Assembly: GCF_022605725.1 (NCBI RefSeq) | Contig: NC_065557.1 | Span: 24,307,256-24,371,255 of the forward strand | Source of the DNA: Anthonomus grandis grandis | Lineage: Eukaryota > Arthropoda > Insecta > Coleoptera > Curculionidae | Reading direction: 5' to 3' | DNA length: 64,000 nt | In this document: one piece after another, positions 34,526 through 46,520 of the stretch | How the letters are laid out: every line of letters starts with the position of its first letter | Position numbering within the stretch: position 1 is the stretch's first letter | Position numbers and translations under genes: made by a program | Notes under the pieces: model-generated | What the model was told of the DNA's origin: nothing | The model's database searches: none | Seen by the model: only the letters and a program-made list of their open reading frames with translations

Positions 34526-35600
34526 GTTAACAATTAAAGAGGTGCGTCGACATCATTCTACGTACTTGTGAGATTGGTGTTTTTATTGCTCTTTTGATTT
34601 TATGGAGGCTTGTTTTGTTGTTGATATTCCTGTGGTTTCTTTGTTATTGATTTACATGAAACATTTCTTTTAGTTTTATCGGCAGTACTACAAAAGTAAC
34701 AATAACACAAGACAAATAAATCTCAAAGTATGCAATTGGATGCAACTATACAATTTTTTAACAGTCTCATAGTGTATAGATAGTAACGTCAACGTAAGCG
34801 TGGTAACATAATAATTGGACTTAATAAATACTCAAAATAATAAAATCTAAATCTCGAACTTCTATAATCTTCATTTTAAATTTATCACGACGTTATAATT
34901 ATGTAAACTAAGAAACAACAACTAATCTACAAGCTTATAGACTGGAGGTGTGTGACTTCTGATCAGGCGAGGAGCGCATTAGATCTTGCAGTGTCCTGAT
35001 AGTAGCGGTTTCCAGATGTTGGGCATATGATAAAAATTTCTTAGTTTTGCGTACTAGAAGTTGCTTCCAAGAATCTTGTTTTTTTTTCATGTTGCTCCTT
35101 GCACAATTTCTAATCTGGAAATCTCTCATGTTCGGGTTCACTTCTGATATTCTTTGGTACTGACTTCCAAACGCGAGTTTTCAGTCCATTTATACGAAGA
35201 TAGATAAAGAAAATTGGTAATATTTAGAAATTACCAGTGGTCCTTAAAATTAAATAATCTTAAATGCAGTTTTTTCGAGAATCCAATTGCCATACTAGCA
35301 ACTCTCTTTATGACCCCGCAAAAATAAATCCACCTAAGCGTCTAAAAATTCAGTTTTATATTTTAAATTCAGTCTTATATTTGTATGGTTTTGAGCTTAT
35401 CTTTATCTTCTGTGCACCCAGTACCCGTTTGAAATAATATGTGCATTTTCTGTTTTTTTAAACTAAGCTTTTGTAACAAAAAAAAGTATTTACATTACTT
35501 TATTACATTTAAATAATGTTAATAAATATTTAATAAATAATTTTTTATGTTTTAGATTTTTATGTTTCTTGCTAAATGATTTGCGACGAGTAAAAACATT
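34526..35600. other. Upstream region of the FLYWCH-like gene
   Basis: No recognised gene. A minus-strand frame of 68 codons (34935-35141) lacks known motifs. TTTTATGTTTTAG near 35542-35554 could be a splice acceptor for an upstream non-coding exon. No promoter element could be picked out with confidence. Confidence 0.4.
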
Positions 35601-36026
35601 ATGTACAAAATGGATACAAGTAAGACTCAAACTCTTGGAACCTTTTTAGAAGTACCGCAAATCAAAGTAAAAGAAGAACTAGAGGACAATATGATTGTAA
35701 TTAAAGATGACGAGCCACCAAAAAATTTTGAGAGCAGTAAATTTGAAAATGTTACAGCATCTTCTTTAAATACCTCTACTGGCAAAGAGGTGAAAGTTAT
35801 TTGGCATCAGAAAAAATATACACATCTTGAAGTTGGTCCAGAATATGTTAATAACATTGTTATTTATGGAAAAAAATATCAAGAGCATTATATAGCTTGT
35901 TACCAAGGCCTGGAGTACATCCGAAGGTATAATCAGAAAAATGAACGGTGGCTTTGTAATAAATCGTTCGATTGTCCCGCATTGCTTTTTTTGGGAGCAG
36001 AAAAAGGAACAAATAAAATTTTCATG
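35601..36026 (+). CDS. FLYWCH-like zinc finger gene, coding exon 1
   Basis: The first in-frame ATG (MYKMDTSK) opens 142 codons ending at a strong donor, ATG|GTAAGTA (36027). The start has an I-K-V-K-E-E-L-E stretch that looks like a SUMO-acceptor (hydrophobic-Lys-x-Glu) site and is otherwise acidic. Then YIRRYNQKNERWLCNKSFDC opens the first zinc module (C-x5-C). Its H-x-C half (NNHIC) is supplied by the next exon, 14.8 kb away. FLYWCH/WRKY-GCM1 modules bind DNA, so a nuclear DNA-binding protein is likely. A further 5' exon cannot be excluded. No stop or frame damage is visible, unlike in the surrounding elements. Confidence 0.8.
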
Positions 36027-36987
36027 GTAAGTATTTTTTTATGGATAAAAATACTTTTTGTTCCAGGCCATTTATATTGATCAAAATCCATAATTTGTTC
36101 ATTTAAGGAAATATTTTCAAATGATTCATTTAATACTTTCAAAAGTATCAATATAAAATTTTTAAAATTTTAAATATTACATGAATATAATCAGGAGTTA
36201 AATTTATACAATGATGTTCTGAAAAGACCTTATTTCTTAAATTAATTTTTAGTTTTCCACATAGTAATGTATCACCACATCCTTGCTATTACCATTCCTT
36301 GTAAATATTACGTACTTCTCCCAACGATGCTTTCATTTCTATAATTCATTCGAATAGTATTCGGTATCTTTCTCTGCAAAGTAATTGGTTAAGAAAATAA
36401 TGCTCTCCTCATTTGAAGGAAGTTTTTGTTTCTGAGCGCAGTTTGCAGCGACATATGGTGAGCAAGAAGGGTGTTCAAGTAGTTCAAAAAGATCTTCGTG
36501 TCCAGTAAATTATCAGCGCGAAAACTTTTATACTTATTTATTGCGCGTAGACTGCGTCCTCACAGATTTGTTCATTCAATCCTGTTTTTAGTCTAACGCA
36601 CTCAATGCGCAGACCGCTTCTTTATACATAAAACGTGATTTAAGATATGACAAACACGTTCTTTGGACAAATTCGTAACCTCTGTATCTCTCTTAATTTA
36701 ATGCTATTGTCATTTAGTACCATTCGGTGAATTTTAGCGGTGTTATAATCGGTGTCAGTGATAGCTGTTTGGGCTTGTCTATCTTTTGGCAGGTACTCAC
36801 AAAAATTTTATCAGATTTAGCCGCGCAGTTGTTTGTTCAACTATCATATGAGTGAATACTGTAATGCTTTTGTAAAAATGGAAAAAATCGAGTACTGATT
36901 TGTTATTAAATATGTGTTTTTTAAAAGCAATAGGCGTACGCAAGAAAATGCACTGGCTCTATATATACGAAGACCGCTTGATCATGA
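36027..36987. other. Start of intron 1 of the FLYWCH-like gene
   Basis: From the GTAAGTA donor to the first LTR of Gypsy-3. It is AT-rich and contains no frame or repeat that I recognise. Confidence 0.55.
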
Positions 36988-37198
36988 TGAAAATGTAAAT
37001 ACGTTAATTATTCTTCTAGTTTTTGTACTATTTTATTAGTATTCTGTAGTTAAAGTTGATTCGTAGGGTTTAATTAGAGTTCTACTTACATTTGGTTTAT
37101 TATTTTTATTTATTATTTTTATTGTTATAGTTTCTAGTTTTTAAGTAGTTAATCTTGTTTGAGGGTCCCATTTTGGCCCCAATTTAGGTTATTTAGGA
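36988..37198 (+). repeat. 5' LTR of Gypsy-3, first part
   Basis: Starts TGAAAATGTAAATA, as does 49276. Interrupted after ATTTAGGA by the hAT element; the rest is 40042-40328. Confidence 0.8.
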
Positions 37199-37959
37199 CA
37201 GCGTTACTCAAAGTGTGCTCCGCGGAGTCCCGATGCTCCGCGCAACCTCCGGCAAAGCTCCGCCAGCAGTCATAATAAATGAATGCAAGTATTAAAGTGG
37301 ATCCTATAAGAATAAAGTTACCTAAGATAAAACTAAACAACCAAAACGAAACGCCTACTTATAGGTGTTACTGGTATATATACGAAAATTTAAAATATGT
37401 ATTATTAAGTAAATGCCCGACCTATTACATCGAAATGTTACAGCGTTACTCGTACGCCCCCGGACTATAAGCAATCGAATGACCTCGGTTCGTCGCGCTG
37501 TTTCTCGAGCTCGTGCGTCTACACGTACTTCGGAGAAAATCGTCTGGCTCTCCGAAGTTTCTGAGGAATTCGAGATGATTCGATGGTTGCTGGTATAATA
37601 TAAAGGAGGATTGTTTGGCGCGGAGAATTTATTAATCAAGCAACGTACCGCAAAATTTACTTACACCGCGCTCAGTATTTTATGTTCGCTTTCTTGTTGT
37701 TCGTAGTAGTTGTAAAATCTTGTATTTCGGGCGTCAAGAGGATACTATTTGTCATAAAATTGACCAAATCAAATTAGTGTTAAAGAAGAATGGAGCGCTA
37801 GCTTGGAGGTGTTGCAAAAAATGTGGTTCGCTTGGATAATTGTTCGTTGGTTCGCGTCAAATTCAAATCAAGGTGATATGACGGCGTCAAGTTCTAGTTT
37901 TATAGTTTCAAGTTCAAGTAGTAAAACATCTAATTACACACTCAAGGTAAAAAAATGAA

Positions 37960-39800
37960 AGTATGATGAATCATACATTAATCTCGGATTTGTTGATTCC
38001 AACGGCTCACCTCTTTGTATGTGGTGCAGCAAACTCTTTCCTAATAGTGCAATGACATTTAGAAACTGTACATCTCGACTTCAAAAACAAAAGTAAAGAA
38101 TTTTTTCTACGTAAAAAAGAACAATTATTGAAAAGCCAAAAAACTATGACGTATGCGACTCAGACTGTGAATGAAAAGGCCACGGAGGCATCGTATTTGG
38201 TTAGTTACCGTATTGCCCAAGCAGGAGAAGCGCACACTATCGCTGAAAAGCTAATAAAACCATGTGTGGTAGACATAACAAAATGTATGCTCGACGAAAA
38301 ATCTGTAAAGCATCTTTATACAGTGCCGCTTTCGAACGATACAGTTACGCGCCGAATTGGGGATATAGCAGCAAACATAAAACAAGAACTGGTTTCACGG
38401 CTTCAAAATAACAAATTCGTATTGCAAATGGATGAGTCGACTGATGTTGCTGGACTGGCCATCTTGCTAGTAATTGTGCGATATCCATATAAACATTCAC
38501 TCGAAGAAGACTTGCTTATGTGCTAATTTCTGCCTACTAACACAACCGGAGAAGAAATTTTTAACACGATTAACATATTTTTTGAAGAAAACCAACTTGA
38601 TTGAAAAGATTGCATTGATATTTGTACCGATGGAGCCAAGGCAATGACAGGTAGAACACTAGGAGCAATCTCACGAATAAAAATGAAAGCGCCAAATTGT
38701 AGTTCCAGCTACTGCATCCTGCATAGTTACTTGCGGTTAAGAAAATGCCACCAAATCTAAAATTGGTTCTTGATGAGTCAGTGAAAATAATTAATTTTGT
38801 CAAGTCACATCCACTACAAGCCCGATTGTTCTCAATATTATGTGAAGATTATGGTAGCGATCATAAAACACTATTGCTCCATACTGAAGTGAGATGGTTG
38901 TCTCGGGGTAAAACTTTGATAAGGCTTTTTGAATTAAGAACAAAATTAGAAGCTTTTCTTACAAATGTTCCTTTTTATTTAAAAGACCGTTTGTCTTATA
39001 AAAGCTGGTTATTTAGACTAGCATTTTTAGCAGACATGTTTGGAAAACTTAACGAATTAAACTTGTCACTACCAGGAAAACAGATAACAGTTTTCAATGC
39101 CACCAACAAAATAACTGCCTTTAAAAAAAAAGAAAATTAGATTTTTGGATTACTTGTTTTGGTAAGAGAGAAATCGAAAGCCTTTCATTGCTAAGTCAGT
39201 TCCCTAGTCACCATAGTCTTAGTGATACAGAAATATTTCAAAATGTAAGATTTGTTGAATTGGTGCAATATCTCAATGATCTGCAAGGGACTTTTGAATC
39301 TTACTTTCCTAAGGAACAGAATACAAAACTGAAAATAAACTCATGGATTCACAACCCTTTTTCATCTAAATTACAGAAGCCTGAAAATATGTAAATTAGA
39401 TCTATGAATCATGTCTAGATTTAAGATCGGATACAAGCATGGAATCATTCCTAAGGAACAGAATACAAAACTGAAAATAAACTCATGGATTCACAACCCT
39501 TTTTCATCTAAATTACAGAAGCCTGAAAATATGTAAATTAGATCTATGAATCATGTCTAGATTTAAGATCGGATACAAGCATGGAATCATTGTTCAAAAC
39601 AATTTCACTAAATGATTTTTGGTGCAGGGTTCATGATGAATATCCACAACTTGCCACAGAAGCTTTGAATGTTCTTCTGCCGTTCCCAACAACGTATTTA
39701 TGTGAAGCGGGATTTTCAGCATATACAGCTACAAAAACAAAATACCGCAATAGACTGGATGCCGAACCTATATGAGAATTTAACTTTCTTCTATCAAGCC
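37960..39800 (+). pseudogene. hAT transposase pseudogene (ZBED/SCAND3-like)
   Basis: Order: a BED-finger region with LGFVDSNGSPLCMWCSKLF (about 37985-38040), then KPCVVDITKCMLDEKS and LQMDESTDVAGLAIL, with the first catalytic Asp block at about 38430. Next are CTDGAKAMTGRTLG (38618), HTEVRWLSRGKTLIRLFEL (38881-38937), and the C-terminal dimerisation block LPFPTTYLCEAGFSAYTAT and KYRNRLDAEP (39680-39770). Stops and frameshifts occur near 38525, 38600, 38690 and 39140. An exact 142-bp tandem duplication at 39308-39591 breaks the C-terminal part. Confidence 0.85.
39308..39591 (+). repeat. Exact tandem duplication of 142 bp in the hAT transposase
   Basis: 39308-39449 and 39450-39591 both run from CCTAAGGAACAGAATAC to CAAGCATGGAATCATT with no difference seen. 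The duplication must be recent relative to the surrounding mutations. Confidence 0.9.
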
Positions 39801-40041
39801 TGACATTACTCAGTTGATGAGAAATAAATAATAATTTCATGCCTCGCATTAAATGAACTTAGTGTTATCATTTGCTTACTAACTCACTACTTACTGTATC
39901 TATCTTTTTTTGTATGATTATTAATAAACAATTCACATAGAACTGCTTTTGCTTTTAGTTTAGAGTTTAGGGTTCCGTTAAAAATTTACTTTTTTAAAAG
40001 AGTTCCGTCACGAAAAAAGTTTGAGTAACACTGATTTAGGT

Positions 40042-40328
40042 TATATTATTGTAAATCCCTGTCGTTTTAATTTTCTAGAATTTCTATACTTACTTGCTTT
40101 GACTGTCAGTCCTAAAATTATTGGTCTTTTGGCAAAAACAATTAAGATAATTCTTAATATATCGAAACTGTTTCATCAGGCTTTAAAAAGGACGCGCTTC
40201 GTGACATTTCATTCAATTTTACTTGTTTAGTCAGTTTTTACCTTGGAAACAACTAAACGACAGTCAAGGCGAGTTAGGTTAGTGTTTTTGACGTTGACAA
40301 TAAAAGTGTGTTCCCGAATTTCGTTACA
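40042..40328 (+). repeat. 5' LTR of Gypsy-3, second part
   Basis: Its end, CAGTCAAGGCGAGTTAGG through AAAGTGTGTTCCCGAATT to GTTACA, matches 49452-49524. About 250 bp of its middle is absent from the 3' LTR. Confidence 0.8.
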
Positions 40329-40330
40329 AT

Positions 40331-40343
40331 TGGTGTCAGAAGT
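40331..40343 (+). other. Primer binding site of Gypsy-3
   Basis: TGGTGTCAGAAGT begins two bases after the LTR end (ACA). A related string, TCAGAAGTGGGATAA, sits behind the 5' LTR of Gypsy-2, so both elements probably used the same kind of tRNA primer. I do not name the tRNA. Confidence 0.6.
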
Positions 40344-40372
40344 AAGGATATTTCGGAGCTCATTTTAGTGGA

Positions 40373-41440
40373 TGCCTTTAACAAGAAGTCAGGCCAAGAT
40401 GGAGACCGAGAAATTGATGAAGCTGCTATTAAGGAAGTTTGACAAGCAAAAAGTAGAACAGGAAGAACAAGACCGTAAACAAGAAGAACGAGACAGAACC
40501 AAGATGACTTATTAAATTTAAAAGATAATCTTAAAGAGCAGGTCGAATGAGACAAGAGAAAACAAGAGGAACGAGTTTTACAACTTAGAGAAGATCTGGA
40601 GATGTGTCAGAAAAAATTAATGACTAACTTTGAAGCAACAGTGGAAGAAGAATTGGGGCAAGTACAAAAAAGATCCAAGAACTAGAGATGAAAGTAAAAC
40701 GGACTCCTCTTCATCTCGATCCTGGAATGCAAACAATGATGAAAGTGAAGAGAATGATGCCACTGAAGTTCGACGGCAAAGAAGCATGGAGTACCTACTT
40801 GAACCAATTTGAGGCCACTGCTAGGAGAAATCGCTGGGATAACGAAGAAAATGCAATCAATCTTAAGCTATGCCTTAGAGGAAAAGCTACAAAAATATTA
40901 AGAATGGTGCCATCTGAGGATCAGCTCAATTTCGACGTACTGGTCGTACCTTAGAGATGCGATACGGTGAAGCCTATCTACAACAAGTGTACCAGGCTCA
41001 ATTGAAATCTAGAAGACAACAACCCGAGGAAGGACTCTAACAGTTTGAGGCCGATGTTGCTTGATTAGTAACTCTGGCTTACCCGTCAGCCCCAACAGAG
41101 TTCCGAGAAAAAAATTCTATAAATTGTTTTATTGACGGAGTTCGAGATCCAGATACTAACCACGCTCTAAGGATGGCTCATCATAAAAGTATTTTGGAAG
41201 CTTTGGCCCATGGACTAGAGTATGAGGCAGCTTTTCAAGCAACTAGAAGGCAGATACGAATAAGACAAATCAGAACTTCGGAAAGTGATCTCGAAGACCG
41301 CCTAAAGAACATTGAGTCATTATTAGCAAGGAAACCTAAAAGACCATTCCAATGCTGGAATTGCAATGAGGAGGGGCATCCTAAACGTCAATGCCCCAAG
41401 CCTTTGAGAGACCCAAGGAACCAGGAAAACTACAACTAGT
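40373..41440 (+). pseudogene. gag: Gypsy-3 gag pseudogene
   Basis: Starts MPLTRSQAKMETEKL, an opening frequent in insect Gypsy gag, followed by a Glu/Gln/Arg-rich coiled-coil stretch. The capsid part has FDGKEAWSTYLNQFEATAR and NLKLCLRGKATKIL at 40770-40900. Near the end one zinc knuckle reads CWNCNEEGHPKRQC (41353-41394). Stops near 40440, 40548, 40952 and 41062 and several frame changes break it. Confidence 0.85.
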
Positions 41441-41529
41441 CAGCTTTATGGGGCGCAAGCTGGCTGAGTGCTACCAAGCCCTACGTATAAGACTAAACCA
41501 GCTGCCCCATCCTGGAGAGAGCTTGGTAG

Positions 41530-41870
41530 TACCGGGAAAAATATGCGGCCGTGAGTGAGATGGTGGTGGATATAGGATCAAGTCATACTATCGTAAAGCC
41601 GAACATCGTAGCTTACTGTAGGCTTTCAGCACCACCCAATTTAATTCTGGAGTCTGCGGATGCAAAAACGATACTGATTCTTGGATTGCATGAAGCTATA
41701 GTCACATTGGCTTAACAACATTCCAACAGCCAGTACTAGTGGCAGAAATTATGGATGATGTCATATTAGGATTGGATGTGAAGAATGCTCAGCAGTTTAA
41801 AATGGATGTATATAACTGGATATTGACGACGAGAAATAGTACGAGTCGAAGAGATTTTTATGCACCACGT
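41530..41870 (+). pseudogene. pol: Gypsy-3 protease region
   Basis: MVVDIGSSHTIVKPNIV at about 41561-41610 carries the aspartic protease active site as D-I-G-S, where the family usually has D-T-G-A/S. DVILGLDV follows near 41758. Frames are broken between the two. The region lies directly behind gag, as expected. Confidence 0.7.
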
Positions 41871-42229
41871 ATATGAAGATAAAGTAAATACCAAAGTCGT
41901 TAAGTTATTCAAGGATATTACCATACCAGCAAATTCAGAGGTGGTGGTTAATGCTACAACTGGAGAAAAAGAGGGAGAAACTGCTTTGATTGAGCTTATG
42001 GAAAAATGCAAACTATATGGTCAAGGAATTTTTCCAGCCAAGATGTTATCTACGCAAGAGAAAACTTCTGTTTTTGTTCGAATGGTAAATTTAAAAGGAT
42101 ATGATCAACACCATTGGCAAAAGAGCCAACAGAGAACATTGGCTCTGAAGTAGTGGCAGTCATGAAAAATGCTGATAAAAGTCCTTATTCAAACAGACCT
42201 TTTCCTATATGTTTACAAAACCTATTTGA

Positions 42230-43267
42230 AGAATCTTCTGCCAATTTAATTATAGACCAGTGTAGTAATTGCGACGTCTTCTTGAAGAAAATCAAGATGT
42301 GTTTTCTTTGCACGATAATGACCTGGGAAGAACTGGTTTGGTGCATCATCGAATTAACACTGAAGACAATGCTCCGATTAAACAAGCACTTTGGAGGATT
42401 CCGATAGCAAAACAAGGAGAAGTTTCCTTAATGCTTCAAGAAATGAGGACACAAGGAGTAATAGAACCTTCCCAGAGTCCTTGGACATCTCCAGTTGTGC
42501 TAGTAAAAAAAAGGATACATCCACCAGATTTTGTGTATCGACGAGTGAATAACATTACCAAGAAAGACAGTTATCCCCTACCAAGAATTGATGACACCCT
42601 GGATACGCTATCAGGTTCACAATGGTTCTCAACAATTGATCTAAAGAGTGGATATTGGCAGGTTAAGATGCACCCAGGAGATAAGGAAAAGACCGCATTC
42701 TCGACTGGAACAGGACTTTGGCAATTTACAGTCATGCCCTTTGGACTCTGCAATGCTCTAGCTCCCTTTGAGAGACTTATGGAAACAGTGTTACGTGGAA
42801 TGACTTAAGAATCATGTTTAGTTTATCTGGATGACGTCATCATACGGGGAAAAACATTTGAAGATCATTTAAAAAATATTCAAAAGGAAGCTAAGCTCCG
42901 AGAGGCCAACTTGAAGCTAAGTCCTAAAAAATTTTGCTTATTTCAAAAAGAATTTCGATACCTTGGCCATGTAATCGAAAATCGAATCGAAAATTGGCCA
43001 CGACCCACTGACAAACATCAGTTAAGAAGCTTTCTGGGCCTTTTTACCTTGTGGCTTCAACGATTACAAAAGTATCACTTTACAATAGAACATAGGAAAT
43101 GCGAATATCACCAAAATGTCGATGATTTATCGAGAAGAGCCTGTATTGAAACATATCAACATTGTGTTAAAAAGAAATTAAAACAGCATCCAGAGATATT
43201 TACTTGTAATCGTATTGTGCTTCACAGTTCTAAAGAGTGGGATGTAGCTAGTTTAATCCAGGATTAG
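42230..43267 (+). pseudogene. pol: Gypsy-3 reverse transcriptase with RNase H deleted
   Basis: RT blocks are in order: GVIEPSQSPWTSPVVLVKK, YPLPRIDDTLDTLSGSQWF, STIDLKSGYWQVKMHP and VMPFGLCNALAPFERLM. After a TAA at 42806 the frame goes on with CLVYLDDVII, so the YxDD box is intact. The thumb (LKLSPKKF, YLGHVI) follows. LRSFLGLF then jumps to TLWLQRLQKYHFTIEHR, so the whole RNase H core is deleted. The frame ends at 43265. Apart from the stop and the deletion it is well preserved. Confidence 0.85.
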
Positions 43268-43299
43268 TGTGATGACCCAGTATTTGGTCTTATTTACGA

Positions 43300-44098
43300 A
43301 CTGAAATCTCGGATAAATCTCCAGAACTAAAAGCTTATTGGTCTCAATGGAATTCATTGGTTATAAAAGATGGATTATTAAAAAGAGTCTGGGAGAGCGT
43401 AGATGGAAAAGAAAAGACATATCTGACAGTCCTTCCTCAAAAACGGGTTACAGAAGTTCTTGAAGCTGTTTTCATTGCGGTGTCGGCAGAGGACATTTTG
43501 GAGTTAGTAAGACTTTGGCAAAAGTGAGAGAACGGTTTTACTGGCTGAACAGTCATGAAGATGTTGAGCGCTGGTGCCGACAGTGTGAGCAGTGTGAAAG
43601 ATGATGCAGCATCTTGTTGGTGCACCCTTTGAATGAATTGCCATAGACGTAGCAGGGCCCTTTCCTACTAGTAGCTCCAGAAACCGATATGCTCTTGTTG
43701 CTATGGATTACTTTAGTAAGTGGCCCGAGGTTTATCCAATTCCAAACCAAGAAGCAACGACAGTAGCTGAAGTGCTGTTCCAGAACTGGATTTGTCGATT
43801 TAGTGTACCAAGAGAGATATATTCAGACCAAGGGAGGAACTTTGAGTCACAAATATTCCAACAAGTATGCCAGTTGCTGGGAATCAATAAGACCCTTACA
43901 GCACCTCTACACCCTCAGTCTGATGGAATGGTTGAAAGATTTAATCGCACATTTGAAACCCTTTTGATGATGGTGGTAAACTCTAAGCAAACCGACTATA
44001 CTTGGGTTACCGAACAGATGGAGTGGTTACGTGATCGTTCTGCGCCGGAGGTGTGGCCTAGAGCCTCGATAGGGTTCATGACTTGGGTTTTTATTTAA
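43300..44098 (+). pseudogene. pol: Gypsy-3 integrase, core part
   Basis: IDVAGPFPTSSSRNRYALV (about 43640-43700) carries the first catalytic Asp. MDYFSKWPEVYP and YSDQGRNFES carry the second Asp region, and HPQSDGMVERFNRT the Glu. The zinc module upstream (about 43480-43610) is shifted out of frame. The core breaks off after DYTWVTEQMEWLRDRSA at about 44040, where foreign sequence begins; the C-terminal domain resumes at 48887. Confidence 0.85.
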
Positions 44099-44102
44099 TT
44101 TT

Positions 44103-44229
44103 ATTATTTCATAACCATAGACCTACTCTGATTTTTACATTTTGTGTACCAATGAATTTTTTTATTCATATTTAATTATTAGAGATTGAAATTTGTAAAA
44201 ATCAAAGTAGGCCTATGGTTATGAAATAC
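44103..44229. mobile_element. Small palindromic MITE
   Basis: TATTTCATAACCATAGACCT and its inverse AGG-CCTATGGTTATGAAATA form about 35-bp arms around an AT-rich centre. It lies at the break in the Gypsy-3 integrase. The family is unknown. Confidence 0.75.
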
Positions 44230-44594
44230 GATATTCGGGCATAATTTTCATTCTTTTCGGTAAACCCCAATATATTTACGTAACTTTGCATAACAAAATA
44301 CTTAAAAGGGATTATTACATCATTATCTGGCACAACCTCAAAATCGGTTTGGACCCATTTTACAGGCGACCGTATTATATTTTAAAAAAAGCTGCTTACA
44401 AAGCAAAGTTGTACGGTAAAATAATTTAAAATAAGTAGGCATAATTCTCCTCGTCTAAATCTGCCAAGGTTGCATCGATGGGCGGGCCTATATTTCGCGC
44501 ACATCATTTACCCCATCTGTTCGGTAATCCGACTATAGGATACCTGTATGCAACCATTCCTATTAGCATATCGTTCTTCTATCGAACTGGAAAT
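44230..44594. other. Unassigned sequence between MITE and LINE
   Basis: About 365 bp that matches neither Gypsy-3 nor the LINE. It has no reading frame of note and no terminal repeat that I can pair. Confidence 0.4.
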
Positions 44595-44875
44595 ATAATA
44601 ATAATAAATCGTCTTTATTTAACGAACTCTGCAAATTACAGTATTTGCCTGAACAGGCGAACCTGAACCTGAACAAGCTACTATTTATCTCTTAGCCTAT
44701 CCAGTTAAAAAAAAACAAAAATGAATACTACTACAAAGTAAAACATATGTTCCATCAGCTAAGTAACAATTAAATAAATTAACCGAGAACAACCAATCAT
44801 TACTGTTCTAAGAATATATCTTTATAGAATCTTCGATAACAATAAATAGTAAAATGAAAATGAAGCCTGAAACGA

Positions 44876-46299
44876 TTAAATAGAATCACAGCTTGATAGG
44901 TAAAAGAACGTTTTATACATTGATGAAGTGTGACGTAGTATTGAAAGTATATACCTTATATTACGACTATGAACCTCAGTTCTGTAAATCATCTTTTCAC
45001 ACAAAGACACAGGTGTGCGTGTTTTAAATAGGCGATACAAAAATACTAATAAATACCACTTAAATATATTCACAATTTTTAGCCATTTAAGTTGAAGTAT
45101 GGCTTGAGATACATGGTCGTATTTACTAAGATTGTTAATAAAATGACAACATGTATTTTCGATACGCTGCAAGCGATTTTGCGTTATTCTATCTAGACAT
45201 GGGTAATACACAATTATACAATAATTAATGATAGACATAACCAAGGATTCAGAAAGTTTTTTCTTGTTTTGTAATTTAAAATACTTTTATTTGCATAGAT
45301 CATTTGCAAGCTTAAATAACATTTTTGTATTAACATATTGCAGTGATCCCTAAATCTGAGAGATGTGTCAACAATGAATCCCAAAATTTTTACGTGATTT
45401 GAAAAAGTGAGAGTAGTATTATTAAGCGTAATATTAAGTGTATTTTCTATGTTATGCCGTTGAATGCGACCCGCAAACAATAGAACTTTAGTTTTAATAG
45501 GGTTTATCTGCAAATTATGTTCACTGGAGAAATTCATTATCGGCTCCAAATCAAAATTAATGGAGTCTGCTGCATGCTGAACATTATGTGGATTGAATGT
45601 GAAAAACCTGAGTATCGTCCGCATACATGTAGACGTTTGAGTTTAAAGCTACGTTAGGAAGATCAAAGGTATACATTAGGAACAAAAGTGGCCCCAAGAT
45701 AGATCACTACGGTATCCCGGAAACTATTATTTTTGATTCAGAATATTAATTTTGTACCTGTACTCGCTGCGACCGTCTCCATAAATACGATTTAAAAAAT
45801 GATAAGACGGAGTCATCACAACCAAAATAAAATAACTTGGTTGACCATGTACTATTCTTTCCAAGATTTTAGAGACAAGAGGCAAAAGACTTATGGGCCG
45901 TAGGTATTGAACATTTTTGGGATTAGGAACTTTGGAAATTGGGCAGACTATAGATTCGCAGCATGGTCTAGGAAAATAACCAATTTCCAGGCAAGTGTTT
46001 ACAATGTGAGTAATATGATTAATAAGATGTGGCAAACATAACCGCAACATATGAAGAAAAATTCCATCATTTCCAGTTGCATTGGATTTAATATTATCAA
46101 TGACTCTAGAAACAGTAATCTGGTCCACCAGGGCAAAATGAAAGGTGTGATCTGACTTATTGAAAATGCTTATGAAATAGTCATTAATTGTACTGGGCTG
46201 ACCTAGCTCAATTCGTAGTTCCGATTTTGTTTTTGTTTTAATATTTAAGTTACCTAAACCCTTACAAAGCTTTTTCTTATTAGTTTTGACAGCTTCCAA
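44876..46299 (-). pseudogene. LINE ORF2 reverse transcriptase, broken
   Basis: The 45727-46299 frame has ATGNDGIFLHMLRL, FPRPCCESIVCPISKVPN and YLRPISLLPLVSKILER, early RT blocks. In another frame at about 45610-45640 YMYADDTQVF keeps the YADD catalytic box. 45214-45624 has LQINPIKTKVLLFAG and VKILGFIVDTSLRFRDH, the post-active-site blocks. 44876-45244 has INYCIIVYYPCL and NRLQRIENTCCHFI, the C-terminal region. At least three frame changes separate them. Confidence 0.85.
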
Positions 46300-46520
46300 C
46301 TGGTGAAGATACGCCGCTTTATTACGCTTGATGGATGCAAGGGCAAAATTACGCCTATCCCTGTAAAGACTCCAATTTTCAGGTCTCTTACATTGCTTAT
46401 ATTTCGTAAGTGCTCTATCCCTTTCATTAAGAATTGATTTTAAGTTATCTGTTAGCTATGGGGCTAGCTTCTTACTAACTCTAATTTGTTTAAGTGGGGC
46501 ATGTATGTTAAATAAGAAAC

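Larger units (their letters stand above)
37199..40033 (+). mobile_element. hAT transposon inserted in the 5' LTR of Gypsy-3
   Basis: Starts CAGCGTTACTCAAA and ends TTTGAGTAACACTG. It is flanked by ATTTAGGA (37191-37198) and ATTTAGGT (40034-40041), an 8-bp target duplication with one change. The ends belong to the CAGYGTTxCTCAAA type of hAT. It codes on the plus strand for a ZBED/SCAND3-like transposase. Confidence 0.85.

Noticed and set aside
34935..35141. 68-codon minus-strand frame with a Lys/Gln-rich product
   Set aside because: Could be a coding relic, but no motif, splice site or neighbour supports it.
37279..37639. Frames on both strands with Arg-rich products in the hAT 5' region
   Set aside because: They overlap each other in the non-coding leader of the hAT element and have no BED or hAT motif.
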